This document shows, in pieces, positions 33,117 through 42,995 of a stretch of DNA of 64,000 nt. Source of the DNA: Sphingomonas desiccabilis (GTDB lineage Bacteria > Pseudomonadota > Alphaproteobacteria > Sphingomonadales > Sphingomonadaceae). Made by a program: the position numbers and the translations under genes. The notes under the pieces are model-generated. The model worked only from the letters and a program-made list of their open reading frames with translations, had not been told where the DNA came from and did no database searches. Position 1 is the first letter of the stretch, and each line of letters begins with the position of its first letter. The stretch covers positions 372,001-436,000 of the forward strand of contig NZ_SDPT01000001.1 in NCBI RefSeq assembly GCF_004135605.1, read 5' to 3'.

Positions 33117-33288
33117 CGCAGGTATGGTGCAGGTCGAGATCGGCGACTTTCCCAAGCTAAAGCGCTTTGGCTAGGAAAAGGCCGTCACGTGATCTAGCGC
33201 GTATTTGGGAGGTGCGTGGGTCGCACCCGTCGTGTAGGCTCACGTATCCCATAACTCACTGAAAACTATCCAGTTCGCCTGACGCTAC
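33117..33288 (+). repeat. attachment-flanking repeat, copy 2 (diverged)
   Basis: Related to 2468-2640 at the same distance from the tRNA fragment. Shared blocks: GCAGGTAT, GAGATCGGCGA, CCAAGCTAAAGCGCTTTG, TTTGGGAGGTGCGTGGGTCG. About 172 bp. It marks the right end of the second element. Confidence 0.75.
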
Positions 33289-33340
33289 AGTAGCCTTCGT
33301 AATGCGGGGGTCACAGGTTCGAGTCCTGTAAGCGGCACCA
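33289..33340 (+). repeat. attachment site: second 52-bp copy of the tRNA-Thr 3' half
   Basis: Identical to 2641-2692 over 52 bp ending in CCA, with no 5' tRNA half upstream. It is the right junction (attR) of the second element; the sequence after it changes to core-type genes. Confidence 0.85.
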
Positions 33341-33512
33341 CCTTCCCAAAAAAAGCGAATGCGCCTGTTGCGCCTTGCCAGGGCGGCTCCGGTTTCCCTT
33401 CGAACAGGCTTTCGATCGCGCGGGCGCTCTGCGCAGCGCGGTTCTTCGTGCTTGTTCCCCCCCTTCGATCGCACGGCGTCGCGACGGGCGGGGCAGGCAG
33501 GCTTGCCGTGCG

Positions 33513-34865
33513 TCAGTGGGCGCGGCGGAGGTCCATGTCCTCCAGCGCGACGCCGGTGGTCTCCGGCATGAACCTCCACACCCACAGCAGCTGCAGCAGC
33601 ATCATCGCGCCGAAGAAACCGAACACCCAGCCGCCCAGCCGCGCGGCGAACACCGGAAAGGCCCAGGTGATGGCGGCGGCCATAACCCAGTGGGTGGTGC
33701 TGCCGAGCGCCTGACCCTTGCCGCGCACCGCGCTGGGGAAGACCTCGGAAAGGAACACCCAGATCACTGCGCCCTGCGAGACGGCGAAGGCGGCGATGAA
33801 TCCGAGCAGGCCGAGCAGGACCAGCGTGCCGTCGGGCGCGGCGCTTTCCAGCTGAATGCCGACAAGGATGAGGGCGAGGGCGGTCGCGACCGAGCCGAAC
33901 GCCATCAGCGGCCTGCGCCCGAAGCGGTCGATCAGGAACAGGGCCAGGATCGTGAAGACGAGGTTGGTGCCGCCGACCGCGATCGACTGAAGCATGGCGG
34001 AGTCCGCGCCGGCGCCGCCGAGCGTGAAGATGCGCGGCGCATAGTAGAGCAGCGCGTTGATGCCGGAGAGCTGGTTGAACATCGCGATCGCGATCGCGCA
34101 GGCGACCGGCGCCGAATGGGCAGGCTGGAACAGGCGCCCGGCGGCGGCGTCGGGCACGCGGCTGGCCGCCTGGCGCATGTGCGCGACCTCTGCATCCGGA
34201 TCGGCGAAGCCGAGCCGGGCCATGACCGCGCGGGCGATCGCGTCCCGGCCGCGAACCACCAGCCAGCGCGGGCTGTCCGGCAGCACCGCGGTCACGACCA
34301 GGAACAGCGCAGAGGGCACCGCGACGATGCCGAACATCCACCGCCATGCCGTTTCGGGCGGGACGAGCGAGGCGATGACGTAGTTGGACACGAACGCCAG
34401 CACGATGCCGAGCACGATGTTGAGCTGGTTGAGCGCCACCAGGCGGCCGCGATAGTCCGTCGGCGAGACCTCGGCGATGTAGACCGGGGTCACGACCGAG
34501 GCGGCACCGATCGCGAGTCCGCCCAGGAAGCGGAACGCGACCAGCGCGGACCAGGTCGGAGCGAGCCCCGAGCCGAGCGACGACACCAGATAAGCAACCG
34601 CTATCGCGAGCAGCATCGGCTTGCGCCCAAAGCGGTCGGCAGGTGCGCCGGCCACCAGCGAGCCGATCACCGTGCCGATCAGCGCGGAGGCGACCGTGAA
34701 GCCGAGCGCGGCGTCGCTGAGCGCGAACTGCGCCTGGAGCGCGGCGGTGGTGCCGGAGATCACGGCGGTGTCGAAGCCGAACAACAGGCCGCCAAGCGCC
34801 GCGCCGGCGGCGCTCAGGATCATGGCGAGCGTGACGCGGCGTTGCGGCAGATGGACTTCAGGCAT
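33513..34865 (-). CDS. MFS sugar porter (monosaccharide/proton symporter)
   Basis: 450 aa with 12 hydrophobic segments. Sugar-porter signatures are present: GFDTAVISG in helix 1, DRFGRKP after helix 2, PVYIAEVSPTDYRGRL, a QLSGINALLYYAP helix 7, DRFGRRPLM and PETTGVALEDM. It would import a hexose or pentose across the inner membrane. It is the last gene of an operon after a TonB receptor and a GH76 glycosidase, consistent with uptake of sugar released in the periplasm. The exact sugar is not predictable. Confidence 0.9.
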   Translation of the reverse strand: MPEVHLPQRRVTLAMILSAAGAALGGLLFGFDTAVISGTTAALQAQFALSDAALGFTVASALIGTVIGSLVAGAPADRFGRKPMLLAIAVAYLVSSLGSGLAPTWSALVAFRFLGGLAIGAASVVTPVYIAEVSPTDYRGRLVALNQLNIVLGIVLAFVSNYVIASLVPPETAWRWMFGIVAVPSALFLVVTAVLPDSPRWLVVRGRDAIARAVMARLGFADPDAEVAHMRQAASRVPDAAAGRLFQPAHSAPVACAIAIAMFNQLSGINALLYYAPRIFTLGGAGADSAMLQSIAVGGTNLVFTILALFLIDRFGRRPLMAFGSVATALALILVGIQLESAAPDGTLVLLGLLGFIAAFAVSQGAVIWVFLSEVFPSAVRGKGQALGSTTHWVMAAAITWAFPVFAARLGGWVFGFFGAMMLLQLLWVWRFMPETTGVALEDMDLRRAH

Positions 34866-34913
34866 CGGTCGTGGTCCCTTCTGGCGGAAACCCTGGGCTG
34901 CTGCGAGGCAGCG

Positions 34914-36068
34914 TCAGTACAGGGCAGCCCATTGTTCCGGCGCCCAGCCCAGCACCGCCTCGATCTGCACCATCGCCGCCGTGTCGATCAGCTCCACCCG
35001 CCCTTTTCGCGGGCGGCACAAGCCGGTCGCGGGATCGCGCCGGTTGCGCCACATGTGATCGGCATAGGCCTGCATCGCCGGCCGATGCTCGCGCGTTCCC
35101 GCGATGCTGTCCAGAAGCAGCAGGTTCTTGAAATAGATGGCGTTGAACGGCGGCGGCTGGCGATCGAGCTGCGCGACGGTGAAGCGTTGCCGGCTGGCGG
35201 CGGCGATACGCTTGGCCTCGTCCAGATAGCGCTTCTCGCCCGTCACCTGCGACAGCAGCGCGTTGACCGCGATCGGGACGCCCTGGTTGTAGGTCCACAC
35301 GGTCTTCTCGATCGTGCCGTCGGTCTTGAGATGGTCGTGGTAGAGGCCGTCCGGGCGCTGCAGCACGGCGTTGGTCCAGCCATAGTAGCGCAGCGCATCG
35401 TCCAGATAGGCGCGCTCGCCGGTGATCTGTTGGAGCCGCAGGCCCAGCTGGGCGGCCGGCATGTTGGACACGGTGTTGCGGTCGCCATTGTCCGCCTTTT
35501 GCGTCCAGCGCACGCCGCCGGGGGAGGGGAGGCTCGGATCCTCCGACCAGCCCGAGCGGATCAGCTCGAACACCGCCTTGGCATGGGCGAGCGAGGCGGG
35601 ATCCCTGGCGAAGCGGTAGTGCTGGACCTGGGCGAGGCCGACCCATTCATTGTCGTCGTAGTAGAGGTCGTCGCCCGAGCCGAGCGGTGGCACCACCCGC
35701 GAGAGATAGCCGCCGCGGCCGGTGGTGCTGGTGTCCGACCAGAAGAGCTGCTCGGCCGCACGGACCTTCGCGAGGGCCGCGCCATGGCGTTTCGCGCCCG
35801 CGGCGTCGGCCATCACCAGGTCGAGATACGCGATATGCGCCTGCGAGAACGGCCATTCGGTCGCGTATTTCGCGTCGCTGGCCTCTGCCGACGCATATTC
35901 GCGGTAGAGGCCGGTGCCGTCGTTCAGCGCGAAGCCGCGCTCCATGGCCGCGCGCCATTGTTCGGCCCGGGAGGCGGCGGGGGGCGCCGCCCTGGCTGCT
36001 GCGGGAAGCAGCGCGGCCAGGGCGGCGCCTGCCGCGAAGCCGCGGCGGGAGAGGACCGGCTGCCGCAT
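34914..36068 (-). CDS. glycoside hydrolase family 76 (alpha-1,6-mannanase-like)
   Basis: 384 aa with a Tat-like signal (SRRGFAAGAALAALLPAAARA). The (alpha/alpha)6 barrel of GH76 is evident: YYDDNEWVGLAQ carries the paired catalytic Asp residues, with GGVRWTQKADN and KTVWTYNQGVPI as in known members. Such enzymes cut alpha-1,6-mannan or similar glucans. Its ATG overlaps the stop of the upstream TonB receptor by one base (TGATG), and the sugar porter follows 48 bp on. It acts outside the cytoplasm. Confidence 0.85.
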   Translation of the reverse strand: MRQPVLSRRGFAAGAALAALLPAAARAAPPAASRAEQWRAAMERGFALNDGTGLYREYASAEASDAKYATEWPFSQAHIAYLDLVMADAAGAKRHGAALAKVRAAEQLFWSDTSTTGRGGYLSRVVPPLGSGDDLYYDDNEWVGLAQVQHYRFARDPASLAHAKAVFELIRSGWSEDPSLPSPGGVRWTQKADNGDRNTVSNMPAAQLGLRLQQITGERAYLDDALRYYGWTNAVLQRPDGLYHDHLKTDGTIEKTVWTYNQGVPIAVNALLSQVTGEKRYLDEAKRIAAASRQRFTVAQLDRQPPPFNAIYFKNLLLLDSIAGTREHRPAMQAYADHMWRNRRDPATGLCRPRKGRVELIDTAAMVQIEAVLGWAPEQWAALY

Positions 36069-38821
36069 CAGAAGCGGAACCGTGCGCCGAGTGCGAAGAC
36101 GCGGCTCTCGTATCGCACGTCACGCGGATAGCTCACGTCCGGCAGGTCGGTCGCCTGACGCAGCGCGCGATAGGGGCTGCCGGTGATGTTGCTGACGTCG
36201 AAGGTGAGCGTGAGCGCCCGCATCGCCTCGACAGAGAGCGAGAAGTCGAGCCGCTCGATCGGGCGGTTGAACTCGCCGCCGATCAGCTGGCCGTTGTCGT
36301 CGGTGGCGAAGAAGTTGGTGACCCGCGAGCGCCAGTTGTAGGCCAGGCGCGCCGACACCGGGCCCTTCTCGTAGATGCCGACCGCGTTGTAGCTCCACTT
36401 CGACACGCCGGGGATGGCGGTGTCCTGCCCGGCTTCGCCCAGTGCCGCCGGCAGTGCCTGCGACGCATCGATATAGGTGGCGTTGAGCTGGGTGCCGAAG
36501 CCGCTCAGCCAGCCCGGCAGGAAGTCGAAGAAGGTCTGGAACGCGACCTCCACGCCCTGCAGCCGGCCCTTGCCGCCGTTCTCCGGGCGGTTGACGATGA
36601 TCGGGCCATAGGTCGGGTCGTTGATCGTGTTGTTGAGGTTGGTGATGAACCCCTGCACGTCGCGGCGGAAGATCGCGCCGGTGAGCGACCCGGTGTTGGA
36701 GAAATACCATTCCAGCGAGGCGTCGTAGTTCTTCGACTGGATCGGCTGCAGGTCGATGTTGCCGCTGCTGCCGCGGATCGGGGTCTCGTTCGGGTTGAAG
36801 GTGAGGGCGGGGCTCAGCTGGTTGAAGTTCGGCCGGGTCCGCGTCTCGGTCGCCGACAGGCGCAGCTGGAGCTGGTCCGTCAGGTGCGCCCGGAAATTGG
36901 CGCTCGGCAGCACGTCGACATAATTCTGGTCGGACGTGAACGCTGTGGGCACGTTGTCGACGAGGCCGATGCCGGTCGCCGTCACCGTGGTGTTGACGAT
37001 GCGCGCACCGATCACGCCGTCGACCGGAACCGAGCCGATGTCGAAGCCGTAGTGGAACTGGCCGTAGACGGCATAGGACTGCTCGGTCGCGTCGAACTTC
37101 TCGTTGGCGATATAGGCCGGGACGTCCGGACCATAGGCTGCCAGTTCCCGCAGCGCATCCGGCGTGCCGATCTGCGCCAGCCCGGCACGCGCTAGGTCGC
37201 GGATCGCGTCGATGTTGCCGAAGATCGCGTCGCGGCTCGGCGCCCACCACTGGCGGAACGGCTGCGCGTCGCTGCCGCGGAAGCCGGCGTGGATGGGGCC
37301 GCCGTCCTCGGCGCCGGGAAGGTCCCCCAGCGAGATGCCGAGCGGCCGCAGCGTCGCATAGCGGCCGCCGCTGCGCAGCCGCGCGTCGCGATCGGTGTAG
37401 CGGAAGCCGAAGTCGAGCTGGGTGATGACCGGCAGCTCGGTCTTGAGCTTCAGGTCGGTGCGCCACTGGATGCCCTTGCCCTTGGCGAGCGAGCGGCGGT
37501 CCCAGATCCCGCGCAGGATGAAATTGTCGGGATTGAGCGCGTCGAAGCCGGGCAGCGTGAACTGCGGCCCGCCGTCCTTGCCGCCGACATCGAAGACGAC
37601 ATCCGCCGATTGGGCGGTGCCCGGCGCATAGTCGATGTTGTGGTCGATATAGGTGGCGCGCGTGTCGGTATAGGCGAAGTCGGTGGTGAGCGTCGCCCGG
37701 TCGTCGATCTCCCAGCTGCCGCCGATCGCACCCTGGTAGGTGTTGGTGCGCCCCGCGCGCGTGCTGCGCGAGAAGTCGATGCCGCGGCCGCCCGCGAAAT
37801 TGGGGGTGACGGTCACGCTGTCGAGCGTGTTCGGCTGGTCCGCGTTGCGGACGATGTTGGTGAGCGCGGGATTGTCGTTGACGAGATTCGTGCCGACGAA
37901 GTCGTTCTCGACATTGGTGCGCGCGCCCTGGAACAGGCCGTCGACATAGATTTCGACATTGTGCGCGGGGCGCCACTGCAGCGAGCCGTTGACCGACGGC
38001 CGCCAGCGCTTGCCGCGATCATAATAGACGCCGACCGATTCCGGCAGCACGAAGTCGCGCGGGCCGTCGACCAGCTGGTTCGCGCCCGGCGAGACGATGT
38101 TGCCGTTGATGTAGCGCGACGACGTCAGATAGTGGAGCTGGGTGTAGGACACGTTCACCAGCGCGCCGATCTCGCCGATGCCGGTGTCCCAGCGGTCGGT
38201 AACCAGCACGTTGAAGTTGGGGTCGTACTTCTTGGCCTGGTCGCCATAGGTCCCGCGTACCGCGCCGGCGATCTGGAAGCCGTCGAAGTCGAACGGGCGG
38301 CGCGAGCGCACGTTGATGAGGCCGGCGATGCCGCCCTCGATCTGGTCGGCGGTGGTGGACTTGTACACCTCCAGCCCGGCGAGTGCGCCGGCGGGGAAGT
38401 CCTGCAGCGCGACGTTGCGCATTTCGGCGGTGAAGACTTCGCGGCCGTTGAAGGTGGTGGTGAGGTCGGGCAGGCCGCGCACCTGGACGCCGCCCGCCTC
38501 GTCGCTGCCGCGGTTGACCTGCACGCCGGTGATGCGCGCCAGGGCCTCGGACGCGTTGTTGTCGGGGAGCTTGCCGATGTCCTCGGCCACGACCGCATCG
38601 ACGATCTGGGCCGCGTCGCGCTTGAGCGCCTGCGCGCTCTGAAGGCTGCGGCGCAGGCCGGTGACGACGACTTCACCGGAGTCGTCGGGCGCCGCGGCTT
38701 CGCCAGCGGACTCCGACGGCGCCGATGACACCGGCGCAACCGTCTGCGCGGCGGCCGGCGACGCGAAGATAACCGTCAAGCCAGACACGGCCGACAGCAG
38801 GATCCCCTTCTGCACGTTCAT
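36068..38821 (-). CDS. TonB-dependent receptor, carbohydrate type (1)
   Basis: 917 aa with a signal peptide. A plug domain (EEVVVTG-like box at GEVVVTGLRRSLQSAQ, NASEALARITGVQVNRGSDEAGG) precedes a beta barrel ending in ALGARFRF. The plug wording is typical of the TonB-dependent receptors that take up plant or fungal oligosaccharides in sphingomonads and Caulobacter. First gene of the operon with GH76 and the sugar porter. It imports oligosaccharide across the outer membrane. Confidence 0.95.
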   Translation of the reverse strand: MNVQKGILLSAVSGLTVIFASPAAAQTVAPVSSAPSESAGEAAAPDDSGEVVVTGLRRSLQSAQALKRDAAQIVDAVVAEDIGKLPDNNASEALARITGVQVNRGSDEAGGVQVRGLPDLTTTFNGREVFTAEMRNVALQDFPAGALAGLEVYKSTTADQIEGGIAGLINVRSRRPFDFDGFQIAGAVRGTYGDQAKKYDPNFNVLVTDRWDTGIGEIGALVNVSYTQLHYLTSSRYINGNIVSPGANQLVDGPRDFVLPESVGVYYDRGKRWRPSVNGSLQWRPAHNVEIYVDGLFQGARTNVENDFVGTNLVNDNPALTNIVRNADQPNTLDSVTVTPNFAGGRGIDFSRSTRAGRTNTYQGAIGGSWEIDDRATLTTDFAYTDTRATYIDHNIDYAPGTAQSADVVFDVGGKDGGPQFTLPGFDALNPDNFILRGIWDRRSLAKGKGIQWRTDLKLKTELPVITQLDFGFRYTDRDARLRSGGRYATLRPLGISLGDLPGAEDGGPIHAGFRGSDAQPFRQWWAPSRDAIFGNIDAIRDLARAGLAQIGTPDALRELAAYGPDVPAYIANEKFDATEQSYAVYGQFHYGFDIGSVPVDGVIGARIVNTTVTATGIGLVDNVPTAFTSDQNYVDVLPSANFRAHLTDQLQLRLSATETRTRPNFNQLSPALTFNPNETPIRGSSGNIDLQPIQSKNYDASLEWYFSNTGSLTGAIFRRDVQGFITNLNNTINDPTYGPIIVNRPENGGKGRLQGVEVAFQTFFDFLPGWLSGFGTQLNATYIDASQALPAALGEAGQDTAIPGVSKWSYNAVGIYEKGPVSARLAYNWRSRVTNFFATDDNGQLIGGEFNRPIERLDFSLSVEAMRALTLTFDVSNITGSPYRALRQATDLPDVSYPRDVRYESRVFALGARFRF

Positions 38822-39274
38822 GGTACCTCTCCCTGGCGCCCGTTCTTCCGACGGGCGTCTCCAGCAACGATAGCTCGACGAATTTAATCGTAAAGCATTT
38901 TTCTAATAAGTTTCCGCGAGCGGTCGTGTGCACCGCGCCTCGGGATGCTCAGCCGGTTAGATGCGGCCGTGTCGGTGCCTCGATGCGGGAGGGCGCATCC
39001 CTGGGGGCGACGGTGTAGAGCGAGGGTGTGATGGGGGCGCCCGGCGGCTTCGTCGCGCCCTCGGCCTGCCCCTTCTGCCAACCGCCAACCGGCCGCGACA
39101 AAGGACGGAAGCAGGGGGCACGCCTGGTGGCGATCGCCGCGGAAGGAAGCGGGCAGGGGCAGCGCGTCGAGAAAGTGGCGCGCCGCACCAGCGACGGATT
39201 TAGCCGCCCGTGGGGCCATGCCGGTCGCTGCACGCTGATCCCGCATCGCGTTCGGGAACAGCAGGAAATAGCGC
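38822..39274. other. intergenic region between the two TonB receptor genes
   Basis: Holds the promoter region of the downstream receptor (AT-richer stretch at about 38875-38915). ORFs on the minus strand across 38884-39246 are arginine-rich, lack ribosome binding sites and look like chance. No gene seen. Confidence 0.5.
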
Positions 39275-39302
39275 GCTCCCCGGGAGGGTTCTCCCGGGGA
39301 GC
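39275..39302 (-). terminator. hairpin terminator after TonB receptor 2
   Basis: A perfect 12-bp stem (GCTCCCCGGGAG at 39275-39286 with CTCCCGGGGAGC at 39291-39302) with a 4-base loop, 14 bp after the receptor stop. No long T-run follows, so termination may be weak. Confidence 0.6.
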
Positions 39303-39315
39303 GGCAGCCGTCCGA

Positions 39316-42300
39316 TTACATGCGGAGCGAAACGCCCGCGACGATCTGGCGACCCAGCAGGTCGTAGCCCATGATCGTGTTCCCGCGCAGCAGGCCGATC
39401 TGGGCGCGGCTGTCGGGGACGATCGGCGGATCGCGATCGAAGATGTTGTTCGCGGCCAGGCGGAACGTCATCTTCTTGTTGATGTCGAACGTGAACGCCA
39501 CGTCGAACCAGTCATAGGCCTTGATGCCCGCATACTGGTCACGCCGCGCGCTCTCGTCCTGCCGAGGGATGCCGGTGTCCTCCGGTGAATAGAAGGTCAG
39601 CGGCATCGCGCTGCGGTGACGCCAGTTCAGCGAGATGCTGGCGACGCGGTCCGACGAGGTCCAGGTCGTGCGGAACTGGTGCTGCCAGGTCGGCATGCTC
39701 TCGCCGCAACCGCTGCCCCAATAGCCGGTGCAATCGCGCGGCTCGACCGTCGGCGCACCCTGCGTGCCCACCAGCGTCATCAGCGTGCCGTTGAAGCTCA
39801 TGTCGAGGAAGCCGACGTTGCCCAGGCCCAGGTTGTACTGGCCCTGGAAATCCCAGCCGTGCGACTGCGACTTGTAGCCGTTCACCGACCCGCGCGACAC
39901 CCAGCCCGTGGCGGGGCTACCGGCCGGCGAGCTCGACAGCGTGCCGTCCGGGTTGCGCACGATGCCGCGGCAGAAATAGTCGTTGCCGGTAGTCAGGCAC
40001 TCGTTGATCCAGTCCGCCGGGTTGAGGAAGGTGAGCTGGTCCTCCAGGTCGATCAGCCAGCGGTCGATCGACACCGTCAGGCCCGGCAGGAACCGCGGCC
40101 GCAGCACCACGCCGAAGGTCTTGGTGAAGGCGCTTTCGGGCGTCAGGCCGAAGCCGCCCTCGCGCACCGTGCAGCGATCGTCCGGGCAGATCAGCGTCGC
40201 GCTGCCGTAGAGATTGTCGGCAAGGCCGGTGTTGCGGCACTGGGCGAGCGAAGCCGACGGTGCCAGGCGCGGACCGTTGGGGTTCGACGGATCGACACGC
40301 GGCGCGCACGGATCGGCGTAGAAGCCCTGGTTCCAGAAGACGTTGGCCGCGCCGGCTGCAGCGCCGACACCCGGTGCCGCCTGCGACTTGTTGTAGGACG
40401 CCCGGAAGGTGATGTCCTCGATCGGCGCCCAGATGCCCTCGACCTTCCAGGTGCCGAAGCTGCCGTCGAGACGGTTGTACTTCGACTGGCGGTAGCCGGC
40501 GTTGAGCTGGAGCAGCTGAGTCCAGGACTGGTTCTCGACCAGCGGCGCCTGCACCTCGACGTTGCCTTCCAGGATGTTCTGGGTGACGCGCTGGTTCTCG
40601 CCGTAGCCGTTGTTCTCGCGGAAGATGTCGTTGACGATGGAGCGCTCCATCTCCTCGCGATATTCGGCGCCAATCGCGATCGCGATGCCCTGCTCTGCAA
40701 AGGGCGAGGTGATGCCGTACTTGCCGAGATCGCCGCTGACCGTGCCCAGGAACTGGAGCAGGCGCGGGATGCGGGTGTAGATGCCGCCGGTCGCCCCGCC
40801 GTAGAGATAGTTGTTGAGCGCCAGGTCCTGGTTGAAGGGCGCAAAGGCGTTGAAGGGCACGCATGCCGGATCGCTGCCGTTGACGACCGAGCGGCAGGTC
40901 GGGGTACCGCCGACGTTCACCACGTCGAGCGAGTTGTTGATGCTCTCGAACTGCGCGAAGGGGGTGTCGATGCTGTCGAGCCGCGCGCGCGAGATCATCC
41001 CGGCCACGTCATAGGACCAGACGTCGTCCAGGACGCGACCGCGCAGGCCGGCGACGATGCGATAGCCCTCGTTGGTGAACTTCTGTTGCACCGACGGCAG
41101 CCCGTCGAAGCGGTAGCGCACGTCGATCGGGGCATATTGGCCCGCGACCCCGGCATTGGCGCCGCACAGCACCTGTGCCTGCGATGCCGACAGGAACGGG
41201 TTGTCGCAGTTCACCTGGAACGGAGTGCTGCCGTAGGCGCCGAAGTTGAAGGTGCGGTTGAGCTGCGTGTTGTAGGACTTGTCCTTATAGTACAGCCCGT
41301 TGCCGTAGAACTCGATATGATCGTTGATCTGCGCGGTGATGAAGCCGCCGGCGTTGATACGGTCGAACGGACGCTGGAACGACCAGTCATCGTACGGGTT
41401 GGCCTGCGCCGCCACCGGACCGCTGTTGATCGGGATGAAGGTGCCGTTCCCGTTCGGGTTGTTGACGAGGACCTGACCCGCATAGGCGCCGGCCTGTGGG
41501 ATGATCGTGCCGGCAGGCGTGAAGCTGGCGCGCGAGCAGGCGAGCGGCGCGGTGTTGCTGGTCTGGACGACCTCGCAGACGGCGCCCGAACGGTCGCGCA
41601 GGCGCACCAGGTCCGACTGGCGATAGTTGACGAAACCCGTGATGTTCACGCGATCGTCGAAAAGGTTGGTGCCGGCGGAAAGGCTGATATCGGCGCGACC
41701 GCCGTCGTTGGTCATGCCGCTGGGCGCGGTGACGCCGATCCGGGACGCCGCCTCGGTGACGGCGCTCTCGCGGTTGTTGTGATTGAAGAAGCTGTAGTTG
41801 GCGTCGAGCCGCACGCCTTCGAAGTTCTTCTTGAGGATGAAGTTGACGACGCCCGACACGGCGTCGGAGCCATAGACCGACGAGGCGCCGCCGGTCAGCA
41901 CGTCGATGCGGTCGACCAGGGCGGTCGGGATGATGCCCACGTCCACCGTGTTGGGCAGGCCGATGCGCAGGCCGTCGATCAGCATCAGCGTGCGCTCGTA
42001 ACCCAGGCTGCGCAGCTTGATGCGCTGGCGCCCTTCGGAGTCGCTGAAATTCTGTTCGGAGTTCGCCTGCACCTGGGGGAGGCGGTTTAACACTTCCTCG
42101 ATGGTGGTCGCACCTTGCGCGGCGATCTCGGCCGAGGTGGTGGTGACGATCGGGGCTGCAGAGCGGTTGTTCGGGCGCTGGATGCGCGTTCCGGTCACGA
42201 CGACTTCTCCGCCGGTGTCCGCGCGATTGTCGGCGCGGACGTCTTCGGCGGCAAGCTTGGCCGATGCGACCGGATCGCCGATGGCAACCGGCGCGTCCTG

Positions 42301-42402
42301 CGTGGAGACGTCACCGGTATCGGCGGCGACCTGCGCGGCAGCAGGCATGGAAACCAACGCGGCCACGCAGCAACTTGTGGCCAGCAATCCCTTGAACAGC
42401 AT
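39316..42402 (-). CDS. TonB-dependent receptor, carbohydrate type (2)
   Basis: 1028 aa with a signal peptide (LLATSCCVAALVSMPAAAQ). The plug (GEVVVTGTRIQRPNNRSAAP, TTIEEVLNRLPQVQ, GLRIGLPNTVDVGIIPTALVDRIDVLTGGASSVYGSDAVSG in parts) and a barrel ending in VAGVSLRM are complete. The wording fits the group of receptors used for complex plant glycans or peptides. It precedes the first receptor on the same strand with its own terminator between, so it is a separate unit in the same locus. Confidence 0.95.
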   Translation of the reverse strand: MLFKGLLATSCCVAALVSMPAAAQVAADTGDVSTQDAPVAIGDPVASAKLAAEDVRADNRADTGGEVVVTGTRIQRPNNRSAAPIVTTTSAEIAAQGATTIEEVLNRLPQVQANSEQNFSDSEGRQRIKLRSLGYERTLMLIDGLRIGLPNTVDVGIIPTALVDRIDVLTGGASSVYGSDAVSGVVNFILKKNFEGVRLDANYSFFNHNNRESAVTEAASRIGVTAPSGMTNDGGRADISLSAGTNLFDDRVNITGFVNYRQSDLVRLRDRSGAVCEVVQTSNTAPLACSRASFTPAGTIIPQAGAYAGQVLVNNPNGNGTFIPINSGPVAAQANPYDDWSFQRPFDRINAGGFITAQINDHIEFYGNGLYYKDKSYNTQLNRTFNFGAYGSTPFQVNCDNPFLSASQAQVLCGANAGVAGQYAPIDVRYRFDGLPSVQQKFTNEGYRIVAGLRGRVLDDVWSYDVAGMISRARLDSIDTPFAQFESINNSLDVVNVGGTPTCRSVVNGSDPACVPFNAFAPFNQDLALNNYLYGGATGGIYTRIPRLLQFLGTVSGDLGKYGITSPFAEQGIAIAIGAEYREEMERSIVNDIFRENNGYGENQRVTQNILEGNVEVQAPLVENQSWTQLLQLNAGYRQSKYNRLDGSFGTWKVEGIWAPIEDITFRASYNKSQAAPGVGAAAGAANVFWNQGFYADPCAPRVDPSNPNGPRLAPSASLAQCRNTGLADNLYGSATLICPDDRCTVREGGFGLTPESAFTKTFGVVLRPRFLPGLTVSIDRWLIDLEDQLTFLNPADWINECLTTGNDYFCRGIVRNPDGTLSSSPAGSPATGWVSRGSVNGYKSQSHGWDFQGQYNLGLGNVGFLDMSFNGTLMTLVGTQGAPTVEPRDCTGYWGSGCGESMPTWQHQFRTTWTSSDRVASISLNWRHRSAMPLTFYSPEDTGIPRQDESARRDQYAGIKAYDWFDVAFTFDINKKMTFRLAANNIFDRDPPIVPDSRAQIGLLRGNTIMGYDLLGRQIVAGVSLRM

Positions 42403-42995
42403 TGTCTTCCCCCGTTTTCAGTTCCTGTCCCTCGGCCGCACGTGCAGCGCTGCACGCGCGATCAGTTCTCCGACCCGCTTTCCGCGCGCCGCGCCTGCCG
42501 GATGAGAATCCGCCCCGATCACCAGTGTTTCGATGCTGTCACAAAGGTTTCATTTAGACAATACCGATAGTGACGATTGGTATTATTGTACCACGTAGTT
42601 TTCTTCTGGCCCGGTGCTTGAGAAACGTGCGTCCCCGTGCGGCGGCGAAGGGCGGACCCAGCGCAGGACGAGAAGCAGGAGCCTGGTGAAACCCAAAGAA
42701 CAGAATGCGTTGGAGTGGTGCCGAGCAACAGTCTTCGACGGATTGGAAGCAGCTGAGAGACCAAAGAGGGACAGCCCGGCAGTTGTGGTTCGACTTTCCT
42801 GCGGCCGGGGCATGGCATTCCAATACCAGTGACAGGAAGACCCGAGGGCGACGCGCACTTGCCGTCTGCTGGACAGGAGCGGGCATCGCCCGACATCGGT
42901 AGCGGACGGCGCAAGGACTGGAGCGGGGTCCCGGCAAGCATCGGCTTGCGGGTTCGCACCGTTGACGGAGGCCGGTGCTCCGTTAGGTCATCGGA
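42403..42995. other. intergenic region upstream of TonB receptor 2
   Basis: About 590 bp without a credible gene; overlapping short ORFs are GC-driven. An AT-rich promoter-like patch with palindromes lies at 42550-42595. The rest shows nothing clear. Confidence 0.5.
42560..42584. promoter_or_regulatory. candidate operator upstream of TonB receptor 2
   Basis: AATACCGAT and ATTGGTATT form an imperfect 25-bp palindrome (8 of 9 arm positions pair), and a second TGGTA-TACCA pair overlaps its right edge. Typical size for a LacI- or GntR-type repressor of sugar genes, but no regulator is seen nearby. Confidence 0.35.

Noticed and set aside
38884..39246. 120-aa minus-strand ORF between the two receptor genes
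   Set aside because: Arg/Pro/Ala-rich, no start signal, in a GC-rich intergenic tract; looks like chance.
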